Shown piece by piece: positions 7,924-16,313 of a stretch of DNA of 33,210 bases (position 1 is its first letter; each line of letters opens with the position of its first letter). A model generated the notes under the pieces. That model did no database searches. It was not told the origin of the DNA and was given only the letters and a program-made list of their open reading frames with translations. This stretch comes from Candidatus Coprenecus merdipullorum. GTDB taxonomy: Bacteria > Bacteroidota > Bacteroidia > Bacteroidales > UBA932. The position numbers were made by a program, and so were the translations under genes. The stretch lies in contig DWYD01000031.1 in assembly GCA_019118865.1 (NCBI GenBank), forward strand, positions 1 to 33,210, given 5' to 3'.

Positions 7924-8423
7924 ATTTTACTCTGTATATAATCTTTTATATCAATGTTGGACGGAAGAAACGGTGACGCATCACCTCCGTTGATAATCAC
8001 ATCCCTCACGACAGTCGAGGATATGAATGAGTATGCATGGGACGCAGGTATGAACACAGTTACAGTTTCAGGCTGCATCTCGCGGTTGGCCTGCGCAATG
8101 ACTGACTCGAGTTCGAAATCGGTCGTTGTCCTCAGTCCTCTTATGATAAAATCTGTTTCTTTTTCCCGGCACAGGCTGACTGTAAGACCCGTATATGACA
8201 GTACCTCAATATCCGCACCATTATCCATCAACGGACGCACTGCATCCTGAATAAGACGCACTCTCGTCTGCGGAGACAGAAATCCCCGCTTGAGATGATT
8301 GTATCCCACAGCGACATATATTTTATCGAACAGCTTGAGCGCAGACTGGAGAACATCCATATGCCCAAGTGTGAAAGGATCGAAAGATCCGGGGAAAACA
8401 GCAGCTCTTTTATTCTGTTTCAT
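7920..8423 (-). CDS. coaD: Pantetheine-phosphate adenylyltransferase
   Basis: This enzyme transfers AMP from ATP to 4'-phosphopantetheine to make dephospho-CoA, the fourth step of CoA synthesis in the cytosol. The 167-residue sequence shows the nucleotidyltransferase motif PGSFDPFTLGH (11-21), a conserved LSPQTR stretch, the RGLRTTTDFELE loop and the C-terminal ISSTVVRD motif that binds phosphate. The length is typical. It overlaps both neighbours by 4 bases (ATGA), so translation is coupled. CoA also supplies the phosphopantetheine arm used by the two acyl carrier proteins in the nearby pigment cluster, but the operons are separate. Confidence 0.96.
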   Translation of the reverse strand: MKQNKRAAVFPGSFDPFTLGHMDVLQSALKLFDKIYVAVGYNHLKRGFLSPQTRVRLIQDAVRPLMDNGADIEVLSYTGLTVSLCREKETDFIIRGLRTTTDFELESVIAQANREMQPETVTVFIPASHAYSFISSTVVRDVIINGGDASPFLPSNIDIKDYIQSKI

Positions 8424-9754
8424 AAGACAACCTTCTTATGGGGAGTACCTATACTGTAGTAATCCAGACCGGCTGAAACCGGCTCCTGCGGATTATAAAT
8501 ATTGCGTCCGTCTACAAACACACGACCTTTCATAACGTCTCTCAGCCTTCCCCAGTCGGGGATTCGGAACTGCTTCCACTCAGTAACAAGCGCGACAGCA
8601 TCCGCACCGGAGGCAGCATCATAGATATCAGAGCAATACACTACACTGTCCCCGAATATACCTCTGGCAGTATCCATCGCCACCGGATCATAAACCCGCA
8701 CAGAAGCACCCGCTTCAAGCAGCATCGACACTGTCACGATGGACGGAGCCTCTCTCATATCGTCGGTACAAGGCTTGAAAGCCAAGCCCCACAAAGCAAT
8801 GACCCTACCTGAAAGCGAGCCACCGAAAGCCTCCCGCAGTTTCTTGAATACGATTTTCTTCTGCTCATAATTTACCTCTTCTACCGCACTGATTATTTTC
8901 ATTCTGTACCCCTGAGCCTGCGCAGTCCTGATCAGGGCCTTTACATCCTTCGGGAAACACGAGCCGCCGTAGCCGCATCCGGGATAGAGAAACTTTGAGC
9001 CGATTCTGCTGTCAGATGCCATGCCCGTACGGACTTTGCTCACATCGGCACCGGTAAGCTCGCACAGCACAGCCAGTTCATTCATAAAACTGATGCGCGT
9101 CGCCAACATGGCATTGGAGGCATATTTGGTCATCTCCGCAGAGAGAATATCCATAAAAATAACTCTGTAATTGTTCAGAAGAAAGGGACGGTATAACGAC
9201 GATATCATGGACTTGGCCCTTTCACTCTCAACACCTATAACGACCCTGTCAGGAGTCATAAAATCTTTTACAGCTACTCCCTCCTTCAGAAATTCGGGAT
9301 TGGAGGCGATGTCGAACGGTATGTCCTCTCCCCTCTTCCGCAGCTCTTCCTGAACCGCTGCCTTGACCCGGAAACAGGTCCCGACCGGCACAGTGCTCTT
9401 CATCACCAGCAGCGTATAGCGTCTTATCAGGCGTCCGAACTCTGACGCTACCTCCATCACATGGGAGACATCGGCCGATCCGTCCTCGTCGGGAGGAGTC
9501 CCGACAGCCACAAAGACGATTTCGACACTGTCCAGACAGTCCGCCAGAGATGATGAGAAATGCAGGCGGCCGTCAGCACTGTTCTTGTCCACCATATCCT
9601 GGAGGCCGTCCTCATAAATAGGAAGAATACCTTTGCGGAGATTTTCTATCTTGCGGACATCCACATCCACACACCACACGTTTGCGCCCATTTCTGCAAA
9701 GCACGCACCCGACACCAGGCCGACATATCCGCTTCCTACTACAGCTATGTTCAT
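8420..9754 (-). CDS. ugd: UDP-glucose 6-dehydrogenase
   Basis: This enzyme oxidises UDP-glucose to UDP-glucuronate with two NAD+, providing precursors for capsule or lipopolysaccharide sugars. The 444-residue protein begins with a Rossmann nucleotide-binding site (VGSGYVGLVSGACFAE) and has the catalytic cysteine in GCGYGGSCFPKD, then the GLAFKP motif of the C-terminal UDP-binding domain. All hallmark residues are present. A neighbouring enzyme of the superfamily, such as UDP-ManNAc dehydrogenase, is less likely given the catalytic loop. It follows prfA by 6 bases and overlaps coaD by 4. Confidence 0.93.
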   Translation of the reverse strand: MNIAVVGSGYVGLVSGACFAEMGANVWCVDVDVRKIENLRKGILPIYEDGLQDMVDKNSADGRLHFSSSLADCLDSVEIVFVAVGTPPDEDGSADVSHVMEVASEFGRLIRRYTLLVMKSTVPVGTCFRVKAAVQEELRKRGEDIPFDIASNPEFLKEGVAVKDFMTPDRVVIGVESERAKSMISSLYRPFLLNNYRVIFMDILSAEMTKYASNAMLATRISFMNELAVLCELTGADVSKVRTGMASDSRIGSKFLYPGCGYGGSCFPKDVKALIRTAQAQGYRMKIISAVEEVNYEQKKIVFKKLREAFGGSLSGRVIALWGLAFKPCTDDMREAPSIVTVSMLLEAGASVRVYDPVAMDTARGIFGDSVVYCSDIYDAASGADAVALVTEWKQFRIPDWGRLRDVMKGRVFVDGRNIYNPQEPVSAGLDYYSIGTPHKKVVL

Positions 9755-9760
9755 CTTGAC

Positions 9761-10846
9761 CTACTCTGCTGCTGATTTCAGACGCTCGGCGTTCTCGGCT
9801 ATGGTAAGCTGGTCGATGACCTCCTGGATGTCGCCGTCCATGAAGACGGGCAGGTTGTACATCGTATAGTTGATACGGTGGTCGGTCACACGGGACTGAG
9901 GGTAGTTGTAGGTGCGGATCTTCGCCGAGCGGTCACCGGTGGAGACCATTGTCTTGCGCTTCTTGGACATCTCATTGAGATACTTCTCGTACTCCATGTT
10001 ATAGATGCGGGTACGCAGCTCGGCGAGGGCCTTGTCGAAGTTCTTGAGCTGGGACTTCTCGTCCTGGCACTGCACCACGATACCGGTGGGGATGTGAGTC
10101 AGACGGATGGCCGAATAGGTGGTATTCACCGACTGGCCGCCCGGTCCTGACGAGCAGAATGTATCCTTGCGTATATCGTTCATGTTTATCTCCACGTCGA
10201 ACTCATCGGCCTCGGGCAGCACGACCACCGAAGCGGCCGAGGTATGCACCCTGCCCTGGGTCTCAGTCTGAGGCACGCGCTGGACGCGGTGCACTCCGCT
10301 CTCATATTTCAGGATACCGTAGACTCCCTGGCCGGACACCTTGAAGATAATCTCCTTGTATCCGCCGGCGGCGCCCTCCGACTGGCTGTTGATCTCCAGT
10401 TTCCAGCCCTTGCGCTCGCAGTATTTGGCATACATGCGGAAGAGGTCTCCGGCAAATATGGCTGCCTCGTCGCCGCCAGTACCGCCGCGGATCTCCACGA
10501 TAGCGTTCTTCTCGTCCTGAGGGTCCTTGGGAATGAGCAGAAGCTTTATCTCCTCCTCCATGCCCGGGAGCTGTCCCTCGATGGAGGAGACCTCCTCCTT
10601 GGCCAGCTCGCGCAGGTCCTCGTCCTTCTCCTTGGCCAGGATATCCTTGGCACCTTCTAGATCGCCGACCATCTTTATGTACTTGTCTCCGGCAGCCACG
10701 ATAGGCTCCAGCTCCTTGTACTCGCGGTTGAGCTGGATGTATTTCTTCATGTCGGACATCACGTCGGAGCCCGAAAGCTGCTCCGAGAGAGTCTCATACT
10801 TCTTCTTCAGTTCCTGTAATTTTTCTGTTAAGGGATATTCGCTCAT
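9761..10846 (-). CDS. prfA: Peptide chain release factor 1
   Basis: This factor recognises UAA and UAG stop codons and triggers peptidyl-tRNA hydrolysis on the ribosome. The 361-residue product shows the GGQ motif in [10 protein letters not shown], and a PQT tripeptide at the PxT codon-recognition position ([14 protein letters not shown]), which marks RF1 rather than RF2 (SPF). Length and domain order are normal. It leads the operon with ugd, coaD, the thioredoxin-like gene and the LysE-type gene, and has its own TAnnTTTG box 23 bases upstream. Codon use is much more GC-rich than in the next genes downstream. Confidence 0.97.
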   Translation of the reverse strand: MSEYPLTEKLQELKKKYETLSEQLSGSDVMSDMKKYIQLNREYKELEPIVAAGDKYIKMVGDLEGAKDILAKEKDEDLRELAKEEVSSIEGQLPGMEEEIKLLLIPKDPQDEKNAIVEIRGGTGGDEAAIFAGDLFRMYAKYCERKGWKLEINSQSEGAAGGYKEIIFKVSGQGVYGILKYESGVHRVQRVPQTETQGRVHTSAASVVVLPEADEFDVEINMNDIRKDTFCSSGPGGQSVNTTYSAIRLTHIPTGIVVQCQDEKSQLKNFDKALAELRTRIYNMEYEKYLNEMSKKRKTMVSTGDRSAKIRTYNYPQSRVTDHRINYTMYNLPVFMDGDIQEVIDQLTIAENAERLKSAAE

Positions 10847-10868
10847 ATACTGACTTCAAATTGACTTG

Positions 10869-10876
10869 CAAATATA
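10869..10876 (-). promoter_or_regulatory. -7 box of the prfA operon promoter
   Basis: The minus strand reads TATATTTG, an exact TAnnTTTG match, in the 48-base gap between the last pigment-cluster gene and prfA. It would give a leader of about 15 bases. No good TTTG lies 19-21 bases upstream, where the end of the acyltransferase gene is reached, so the -33 element is weak. I see no terminator hairpin in the gap, so read-through from the cluster into prfA is also possible. Confidence 0.5.
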
Positions 10877-10894
10877 ATACAATTTCTTATGTTG

Positions 10895-12031
10895 TCATAT
10901 TCCGGACACCTGTTCCTTGTTATCGACAGGTGTAGCATATATCCGCAGAAAAATCTCCATGAGCACAGACATATCATAGTCCTTGAACTGCTCCAGAAGC
11001 ATCATACGCTGCCTGAAGGCCTCCTTCTGCGCCTTCGTGTAGTTGTCCGAAAAGCGGCACTCGTGATGAAGAAGGTCGTGCGCTATGAAATTGTTGGGGT
11101 ACAGACGGAAAGCCTTCCACAGTCTTCTGTCTATGATCCTCGCCACTATATTGTAGTACTCGTTCCTGGAAGTATCCGACACCCTCGAAAGCTCATCCTC
11201 CGTAACGAGAGGGCAGAACTCCATATGCACCCTGCCCTTCGGCTGGCTGATTCCGGTGAGAATGCTGTTCAGGTCCTCGCCCTTTTTCTTGACATATGCC
11301 CCGAAACGCGAGGCATACAGTTCCAGAGTCTTGAGGATGTCGCATGGCTCCCACTCGTAGGAAACTGCCAGCGGCACTATGTGCAGCTCCGCGAGAGCCT
11401 TGACCTTATTCTCCTTGCAGCTCATGCAGAACATGTTGATTATACCCTTGTCCGTCACGTCGCTTCCGTCCTTTGTCCGTCCGTTGCGCTGGGCTATCCA
11501 CACCGAGCTGCGCTTTTCGGTGAGAGTGTACCGCAGATACTCGGACAGATGCATCGAATTGCGGTAGAAATCCTTGATGTTGCCTCCGCGCACCACCTTG
11601 AACATCTTGTTGGACTTGCCGATATCCACCAGAAGCGTACTGCTCATAAGATTGGAGCCGAACGTTATCTCAGTACTGTCGTAGCCGTTGGCAAGGAGGA
11701 CATACTGCAGGAGAGTAGAGTCCAGCATGATATCCCTGTGATTGCCGATGAACAGATACGGCTCTCCATGACGGAGTATATCTATTCCGGAATAAGTGAA
11801 TCCGTCAGTGGTCGTATCAATTATTCTTTCCGTAAGAGGCATCATCACCTGCGTCTGAAGGTCGTAAGTTCCGCGTATACCGCAGACCAGGGAGCGCACC
11901 TCCTCCAGCGGCCTGTCAGGAAAAATGAAAGAGGCGATGGCGGGGAAATTCCCGTCCGCCGCAATCCTCTCCATTGCCGCGGGCAGTTCCTCGTCCGTAT
12001 AGGGACGGATATCGTCAAATCTATTGTCCAT
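10895..12031 (-). CDS. PlsC-like 1-acylglycerol-phosphate acyltransferase
   Basis: This is a probable membrane-associated O-acyltransferase of 378 residues. The block GNHRDIMLD (96-104) is the usual acyl-transfer motif, but here His98 and Asp104 are five residues apart, where the PlsC family has four (HX4D); Asp100 is also available. Later conserved blocks (NLMSSTLL, FKVVRGGN, WIAQRNGRTKDG and IVPLAVSYE) fit the family and form its substrate pocket. This longer subfamily seems common in Bacteroidota. It is the last gene of the operon and overlaps the ligase by 11 bases, so it may acylate the polyene or its glycerol-type head group. A general phospholipid role is the alternative. Confidence 0.8.
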   Translation of the reverse strand: MDNRFDDIRPYTDEELPAAMERIAADGNFPAIASFIFPDRPLEEVRSLVCGIRGTYDLQTQVMMPLTERIIDTTTDGFTYSGIDILRHGEPYLFIGNHRDIMLDSTLLQYVLLANGYDSTEITFGSNLMSSTLLVDIGKSNKMFKVVRGGNIKDFYRNSMHLSEYLRYTLTEKRSSVWIAQRNGRTKDGSDVTDKGIINMFCMSCKENKVKALAELHIVPLAVSYEWEPCDILKTLELYASRFGAYVKKKGEDLNSILTGISQPKGRVHMEFCPLVTEDELSRVSDTSRNEYYNIVARIIDRRLWKAFRLYPNNFIAHDLLHHECRFSDNYTKAQKEAFRQRMMLLEQFKDYDMSVLMEIFLRIYATPVDNKEQVSGI

Positions 12032-13319
12032 TTTTGCGTTTATCTATGATTGTCATCGGTTTTCGGCTTTTTGCCGGAAGCGTGAGACCGGCGATCTCGT
12101 CCATAGGCAGCAGCTCTATCTCAGGGGTTACACGCAACCTCGAGCGGAAACGGTCCTTGAGATCCTTGACGGCATCAAACTCCGGCCTGCGGGAGAGTCC
12201 CACCTTGACCAGGACCTCATCCGTTCCGGTATCATTGCTGCTGATGATGATGGCGAAGTTCCCCACATAGTCCGTCCCGTCCAGCACATCCTTTATGGCC
12301 GGAGGATACAGGGTAGTGCCCTTGAGCTTTATCATGTTGTGCCTGCGGCCGTAGAGAGGGCTGAGACGGTAGGAATACCTGCCGCAGCGGCATCTGTCAG
12401 TATATTTGGCCGCTATATCCCCCGTTTTGAAACGCAGCAGCGGCATGCCCTCCACTCCGAGGGTTGTAACCACCACTTCTCCCGGCTGTCCGTCCGGCAC
12501 AGGCAGTCCGTCCTCGCCGACGATCTCCACTATAATAAGCTCAGGATGCACATGCCCCCCCATCCCGTACTCACACTCCGAGAAAGTCGCGCTCATCTCG
12601 GTGGAGGAATAGGTGGAGAACAGCCGTACGTTGTCCCACTCATCCTGAATCCGGCGGCCGAGGAGATTGAGTTCCAGGTTGTGGTCCCTGAGCGCCTCGC
12701 CTATGCCTATGATACGCCTGATGCTGGAGGCACGGTGGTCTATGCCATGCTCCTTGGCATACTGAACCAGCCTGAGGATAAAGGAGGGCACACACATGAT
12801 AGTATCCGGCCTCAGCTCCCGGATAGAGTCCCACTGAAGCTCCGGAATACCGTTGCCTACCCGTATCACTCCCACTCCCATCTTCCTGACACCCATGAAA
12901 TAGGCCAGTCCGGCCATAAACCGCTTGTCCATCGTCACCATCAGCTGAAGTCTGTCTCCCGGACGCAGTCCCGCGCACTCGAAGGACTTCTGCTCATTGT
13001 AGGCCAGCCGCTCCAGGTCCCTGTCGGTACAGCAGAAATTGACAGGTCTTCCCGTCGTCCCGGATGTCGTCACGAAATCCGCCACCTTCTCCACGGGGCA
13101 GCACAGGAAGTCCCGGTTGTATGTGCTGAGGTCGTTCTTGTCTGTGAACGGGATAAGGGAAAGGTCCTCCAGATGCCTGATTTCCCGCACGTCTATCCCG
13201 TGCGCGGCAAACATCCTGCCGTAAAACGGAGAATGGGCCGCGATATACTCCAGCTGACTGCGCAGCAGGCCTTCCTGGTATTCCTTGATCTCTTGAGGTG
13301 ATTTAAATTCTATATCCAT
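12021..13319 (-). CDS. Adenylate-forming ligase (phenylacetate/coumarate-CoA ligase-like)
   Basis: The 432-residue enzyme belongs to the PaaK-like branch of the ANL superfamily. The ATP-binding loop TTSGTTGRP lies at 84-92, the A5-type motif is YSSTEMS, and the A8-type hinge is FKTGDIA. A small Cys-rich turn (CRCGRYS) follows, as in phenylacetate-CoA ligases. The likely job is to activate the aryl-acrylate from the ammonia-lyase as a thioester on CoA or directly on an ACP, priming the polyene; this is inferred from context. The start at 13319 is preferred; an ATG at 13331 would add MRTT. It overlaps the preceding flavoprotein gene by 17 bases. Confidence 0.85.
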   Translation of the reverse strand: MDIEFKSPQEIKEYQEGLLRSQLEYIAAHSPFYGRMFAAHGIDVREIRHLEDLSLIPFTDKNDLSTYNRDFLCCPVEKVADFVTTSGTTGRPVNFCCTDRDLERLAYNEQKSFECAGLRPGDRLQLMVTMDKRFMAGLAYFMGVRKMGVGVIRVGNGIPELQWDSIRELRPDTIMCVPSFILRLVQYAKEHGIDHRASSIRRIIGIGEALRDHNLELNLLGRRIQDEWDNVRLFSTYSSTEMSATFSECEYGMGGHVHPELIIVEIVGEDGLPVPDGQPGEVVVTTLGVEGMPLLRFKTGDIAAKYTDRCRCGRYSYRLSPLYGRRHNMIKLKGTTLYPPAIKDVLDGTDYVGNFAIIISSNDTGTDEVLVKVGLSRRPEFDAVKDLKDRFRSRLRVTPEIELLPMDEIAGLTLPAKSRKPMTIIDKRKNGQ

Positions 13320-14829
13320 AGTAGTTCTCATTTATTTTATCCACGATAGTTCCGAAACCTTCCACGGCCTCAACTGTCTCTATGGCAGTAAGAGGGACTC
13401 CGCATATGCCGTGCAGGTTGACATTCTGCCCTGTAAGCAGAAGATTCCGTACCTTGGTGCGCACGGGAATGTAGGACAGTGGAAGATTCTGACTGTCCTT
13501 TGCATAACCGTACATGCTTCCCTCGAAGGTACCGTAATAATCCCTGACTGTCAGCGGAGATGCGCCGAAGGCATACTCTATGCAGTCCTCTATCCCCGGA
13601 TATCTCTCCGCCAGCCTTGAGAGGACCTTGGCGACATGAGCCTCCTTCCACCGCAGGTAGTCATCACCACGGTGTCCTACATATGTATTCTCCCAGCGCC
13701 GTACCTCCCCGAAATCCATGATGCAGTTCACCGTCATCCTGTCCGCCCAAGGTCCCTGACCGGAATCAGGAGGCGTCATGGCCATGAAACCGGCCGGCCA
13801 CAGTTCCCCGCGACAGCAGTCCCCGGCCCAAAAATGGCCGTAGTCCACCTGACAGTACTCAGGCGAAGGCAGGTAGGGGAAGGTATTCTTCTTGAATTTT
13901 ATAAAGACTACGAAGGCCGAACAGGTATTCGGAATACTCCTCAGACGGTTGCCATATGATGGAGGGAAGGCGCCTTTGTCGGTGATATCCAGAAGCGACA
14001 GCGGGTGTATCGCCGAGACATAGATGTCTCCCCTATACACCTTCCCGTCCTCCGCCTCCACGGCTGTCACGGCCCTGTCCTCCACCCTGACCCTGACAGC
14101 CTTATTTCCCGTCAGCACTCTTCCGCCCCCTTTCCCGATTACCCCGATGAGTGCGTCGGCCAGCTGCTGGCTGCCCCCGTTGAACCTGGACGAGCCATTG
14201 ATATACAGCACATTGATAACTGCGTGGACATAGGCCGGAGTGTGACCTTTCCAGCCTCCGTACATCGTATTCATATAGGCCAGGACATCCTTGAGCCTGG
14301 AATCCCTGACAAACCTGTCTATAAGCTGGTCCGCCGGCATGAAGAAGTCCTCGCTGTGGGCCAGGTTGCTCCTTCCGGCGTTGCGGACATGGAAAAGCGG
14401 GATCTCACCGGCAAGGGCATATAGACGGTCCACATAGGCGGCAATACCCTCTTTCTCCTCCGGAAATTCCCGACTGAGAGACTCCACGAAGCCTTCCCGT
14501 CCGGATGCCAGGCGGTAAGTCCTGCCGTCGGAAAGGTAAGTTATGGTATCCATACAGTCCGCAGGAGTATCCGTCATCGAGAGACTGTCCATGATGCCGA
14601 GCCAGGAGCAGATGCGCCTGAGCGATCCGCCTTCTCCGAATCCTCCCACCACATGCATTCCGGTATCGAAGACAGTGCCCCGGCAGGAAAAGTTCTGGAG
14701 TCCCCCTCCCGCCGTACGGTTCTTCTCCAGCACCGTCACGGCATATCCCAGACGCGAGAACATCGCCCCTGTAAAAAGACCTCCGAGTCCACCTCCTATT
14801 ATAACTACTGTTTTACCGTCTTTATTCAT
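13303..14829 (-). CDS. FAD-dependent oxidoreductase, CrtI/phytoene dehydrogenase-like (second of a pair)
   Basis: The 508-residue flavoprotein begins with the FAD Rossmann motif IGGGLGGLFTG (about 11-21), followed after 20 residues by the acidic VLEKN strand end. The C-terminal end carries the LLTGQNVNLHGICGVP block that closes the FAD site in CrtI-like and retinol-saturase-like enzymes. Its role in the cluster is not settled: desaturation, isomerisation or saturation of the polyene are all plausible. The open frame extends about 130 codons upstream, but that part is the shadow of the preceding gene. The start at 14829 overlaps the previous stop as ATGA and gives a normal family N-terminus. 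It is paralogous to the gene just upstream. Confidence 0.85.
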   Translation of the reverse strand: MNKDGKTVVIIGGGLGGLFTGAMFSRLGYAVTVLEKNRTAGGGLQNFSCRGTVFDTGMHVVGGFGEGGSLRRICSWLGIMDSLSMTDTPADCMDTITYLSDGRTYRLASGREGFVESLSREFPEEKEGIAAYVDRLYALAGEIPLFHVRNAGRSNLAHSEDFFMPADQLIDRFVRDSRLKDVLAYMNTMYGGWKGHTPAYVHAVINVLYINGSSRFNGGSQQLADALIGVIGKGGGRVLTGNKAVRVRVEDRAVTAVEAEDGKVYRGDIYVSAIHPLSLLDITDKGAFPPSYGNRLRSIPNTCSAFVVFIKFKKNTFPYLPSPEYCQVDYGHFWAGDCCRGELWPAGFMAMTPPDSGQGPWADRMTVNCIMDFGEVRRWENTYVGHRGDDYLRWKEAHVAKVLSRLAERYPGIEDCIEYAFGASPLTVRDYYGTFEGSMYGYAKDSQNLPLSYIPVRTKVRNLLLTGQNVNLHGICGVPLTAIETVEAVEGFGTIVDKINENYYGYRI

Positions 14830-16313
14830 TGCTGTGATTTTATCTGTTTGAAAATATTCTCCATACCCAGCAGTTCGGCGGCACATATCATCGAGCCGAC
14901 CAGCACTCCGAGCGTTCCGTGCGAGTTGATGCTCTGACCGCACAGGAAGAGATTGGGAATCCTGGTGCGGTGCGACACCCTTCCGGCAGCACCTGCCGTG
15001 ACATTTTTCTCTATGCCGTACATCGAGCCGTCCACAGTCCCTGTATAATCCCTGTATGTCAGAGGAGTGGAAGTCCAGTAATCCTGTACTGCCGCACCGA
15101 GCCCCGGGAAGTCCCTCTCCACCACATCCATCAGCCGTGCAGCCGCGCGGCGCTTGAAATCCAGATACTGCTGAGGACGATGCCCAGTAACCGTATCGCT
15201 CCACTGTTCCACGTCCCTCATCCACATATAGGCCAGCACCACCCCCGTACGGGCATGGGTCATTCCCGGGACATCACAGTGATGCATGTACATGTAGCTG
15301 CCGGGCCAGGACTGACTGTCATAGTCCTCGCTGCCCCACGGAGAATTCCCGGTGTAACCGAAATAATTGGCATTGAGATAGGGGCATGCCCCGTCCCTGA
15401 AGCGCAGGTAGACGGCAAAACAGGAAACAGTATTGGGCAGAGAGGCTATTCTCCTGCGGTAGGCCGGTCTCAGAAGCCGTGCGTCCAGCATTTCCAAAGT
15501 CCGGACCGGATGCACTGACGAGATAACAAAATCCCCGTCCAGCCTCCTGCCGTCATCAGCCTCCACCCCCCTGCACAGACCTCCGCCGCAAATTATCCTG
15601 GAAACCCGGAAACGGCTTATGACCCTTCCGCCGTACCGTTCGAGAGTCCCGCGCAGAGCCGAAGCGAGCGTCCCGCCTCCGTCTGCGATACGGAATGCGC
15701 TGCTGTTGTAGAAATTGAAAATCAGAGCATGGGTGAGAAACGGCGTAATGTTCCTGCGGGCCGCATACAGAGGCTGGTCTCCGCAGAGGACATCCCGCAT
15801 AAGAGGATCCCTTACCAGCGAGTCCATCACGGTATTCATCGCCATGGTCCCCGGTCCGTCCGGCCTGAAGACCCTTGAGGTGTCGAAATCATAGAACTGA
15901 GAAGACCCTGCAATCTCCGTCACTGTATCGTAATACCTTGCCGCACAATCCTTTTCTGAAGGAAAATACTCTCCCATCCTCTCGATGAAAGCCTCCCTTC
16001 CGTTCGGTATGCTGAAACGGTTCCCGCCCAGGGATATGACGTTGTATCCGTCCGTATCCAGCCGGTCCAGCGTGATGCCGTCAAGTACCTCCAGCCACTG
16101 CAGGACCCGGTAAAGCTGCTGGCCCGGATCCGCACTTCCGACATAGTGCAGCCCCGTCTCGAAACGGGCTCCTTTCCTGTAGAAGCACTGCAGGCAGCCT
16201 CCTATCACCGCCTCCTGTTCCACCACCGTCACATCATAGCCGTTGCGGGCCAGCATGACGCCGACGGAAAGTCCTCCGAGGCCTGAGCCGATTACTATCA
16301 CCTTCTTTCTCAT
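14826..16313 (-). CDS. FAD-dependent oxidoreductase, CrtI/phytoene dehydrogenase-like (first of a pair)
   Basis: The 495-residue flavoprotein opens with MRKKVIVIGSGLGGLSVG (GxGxxG at residues 9-14) and the matching VVEQE acidic end. Near its C-terminus is LFLCGQSINSHGTLGV, the same block as in the following gene (LLLTGQNVNLHGICGV). Both share YRDYTGT/VRDYYGTFEGSMYG-type sequence, so the two arose by duplication. The start at 16313 is chosen because a strong GGAGG lies about 8 bases upstream and the ATGA overlap with the previous stop is retained; an ATG at 16328 would add five residues. A redox modification of the polyene is likely, substrate unknown. Confidence 0.85.
   Translation of the reverse strand: MRKKVIVIGSGLGGLSVGVMLARNGYDVTVVEQEAVIGGCLQCFYRKGARFETGLHYVGSADPGQQLYRVLQWLEVLDGITLDRLDTDGYNVISLGGNRFSIPNGREAFIERMGEYFPSEKDCAARYYDTVTEIAGSSQFYDFDTSRVFRPDGPGTMAMNTVMDSLVRDPLMRDVLCGDQPLYAARRNITPFLTHALIFNFYNSSAFRIADGGGTLASALRGTLERYGGRVISRFRVSRIICGGGLCRGVEADDGRRLDGDFVISSVHPVRTLEMLDARLLRPAYRRRIASLPNTVSCFAVYLRFRDGACPYLNANYFGYTGNSPWGSEDYDSQSWPGSYMYMHHCDVPGMTHARTGVVLAYMWMRDVEQWSDTVTGHRPQQYLDFKRRAAARLMDVVERDFPGLGAAVQDYWTSTPLTYRDYTGTVDGSMYGIEKNVTAGAAGRVSHRTRIPNLFLCGQSINSHGTLGVLVGSMICAAELLGMENIFKQIKSQQ

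Noticed and set aside
13303-15225. A 640-codon open frame covering the second flavoprotein gene
   Set aside because: The first 130 or so codons lie in another frame of the preceding flavoprotein gene and do not read as a protein; the real start is the ATG at 14829, with a clean FAD-binding N-terminus.
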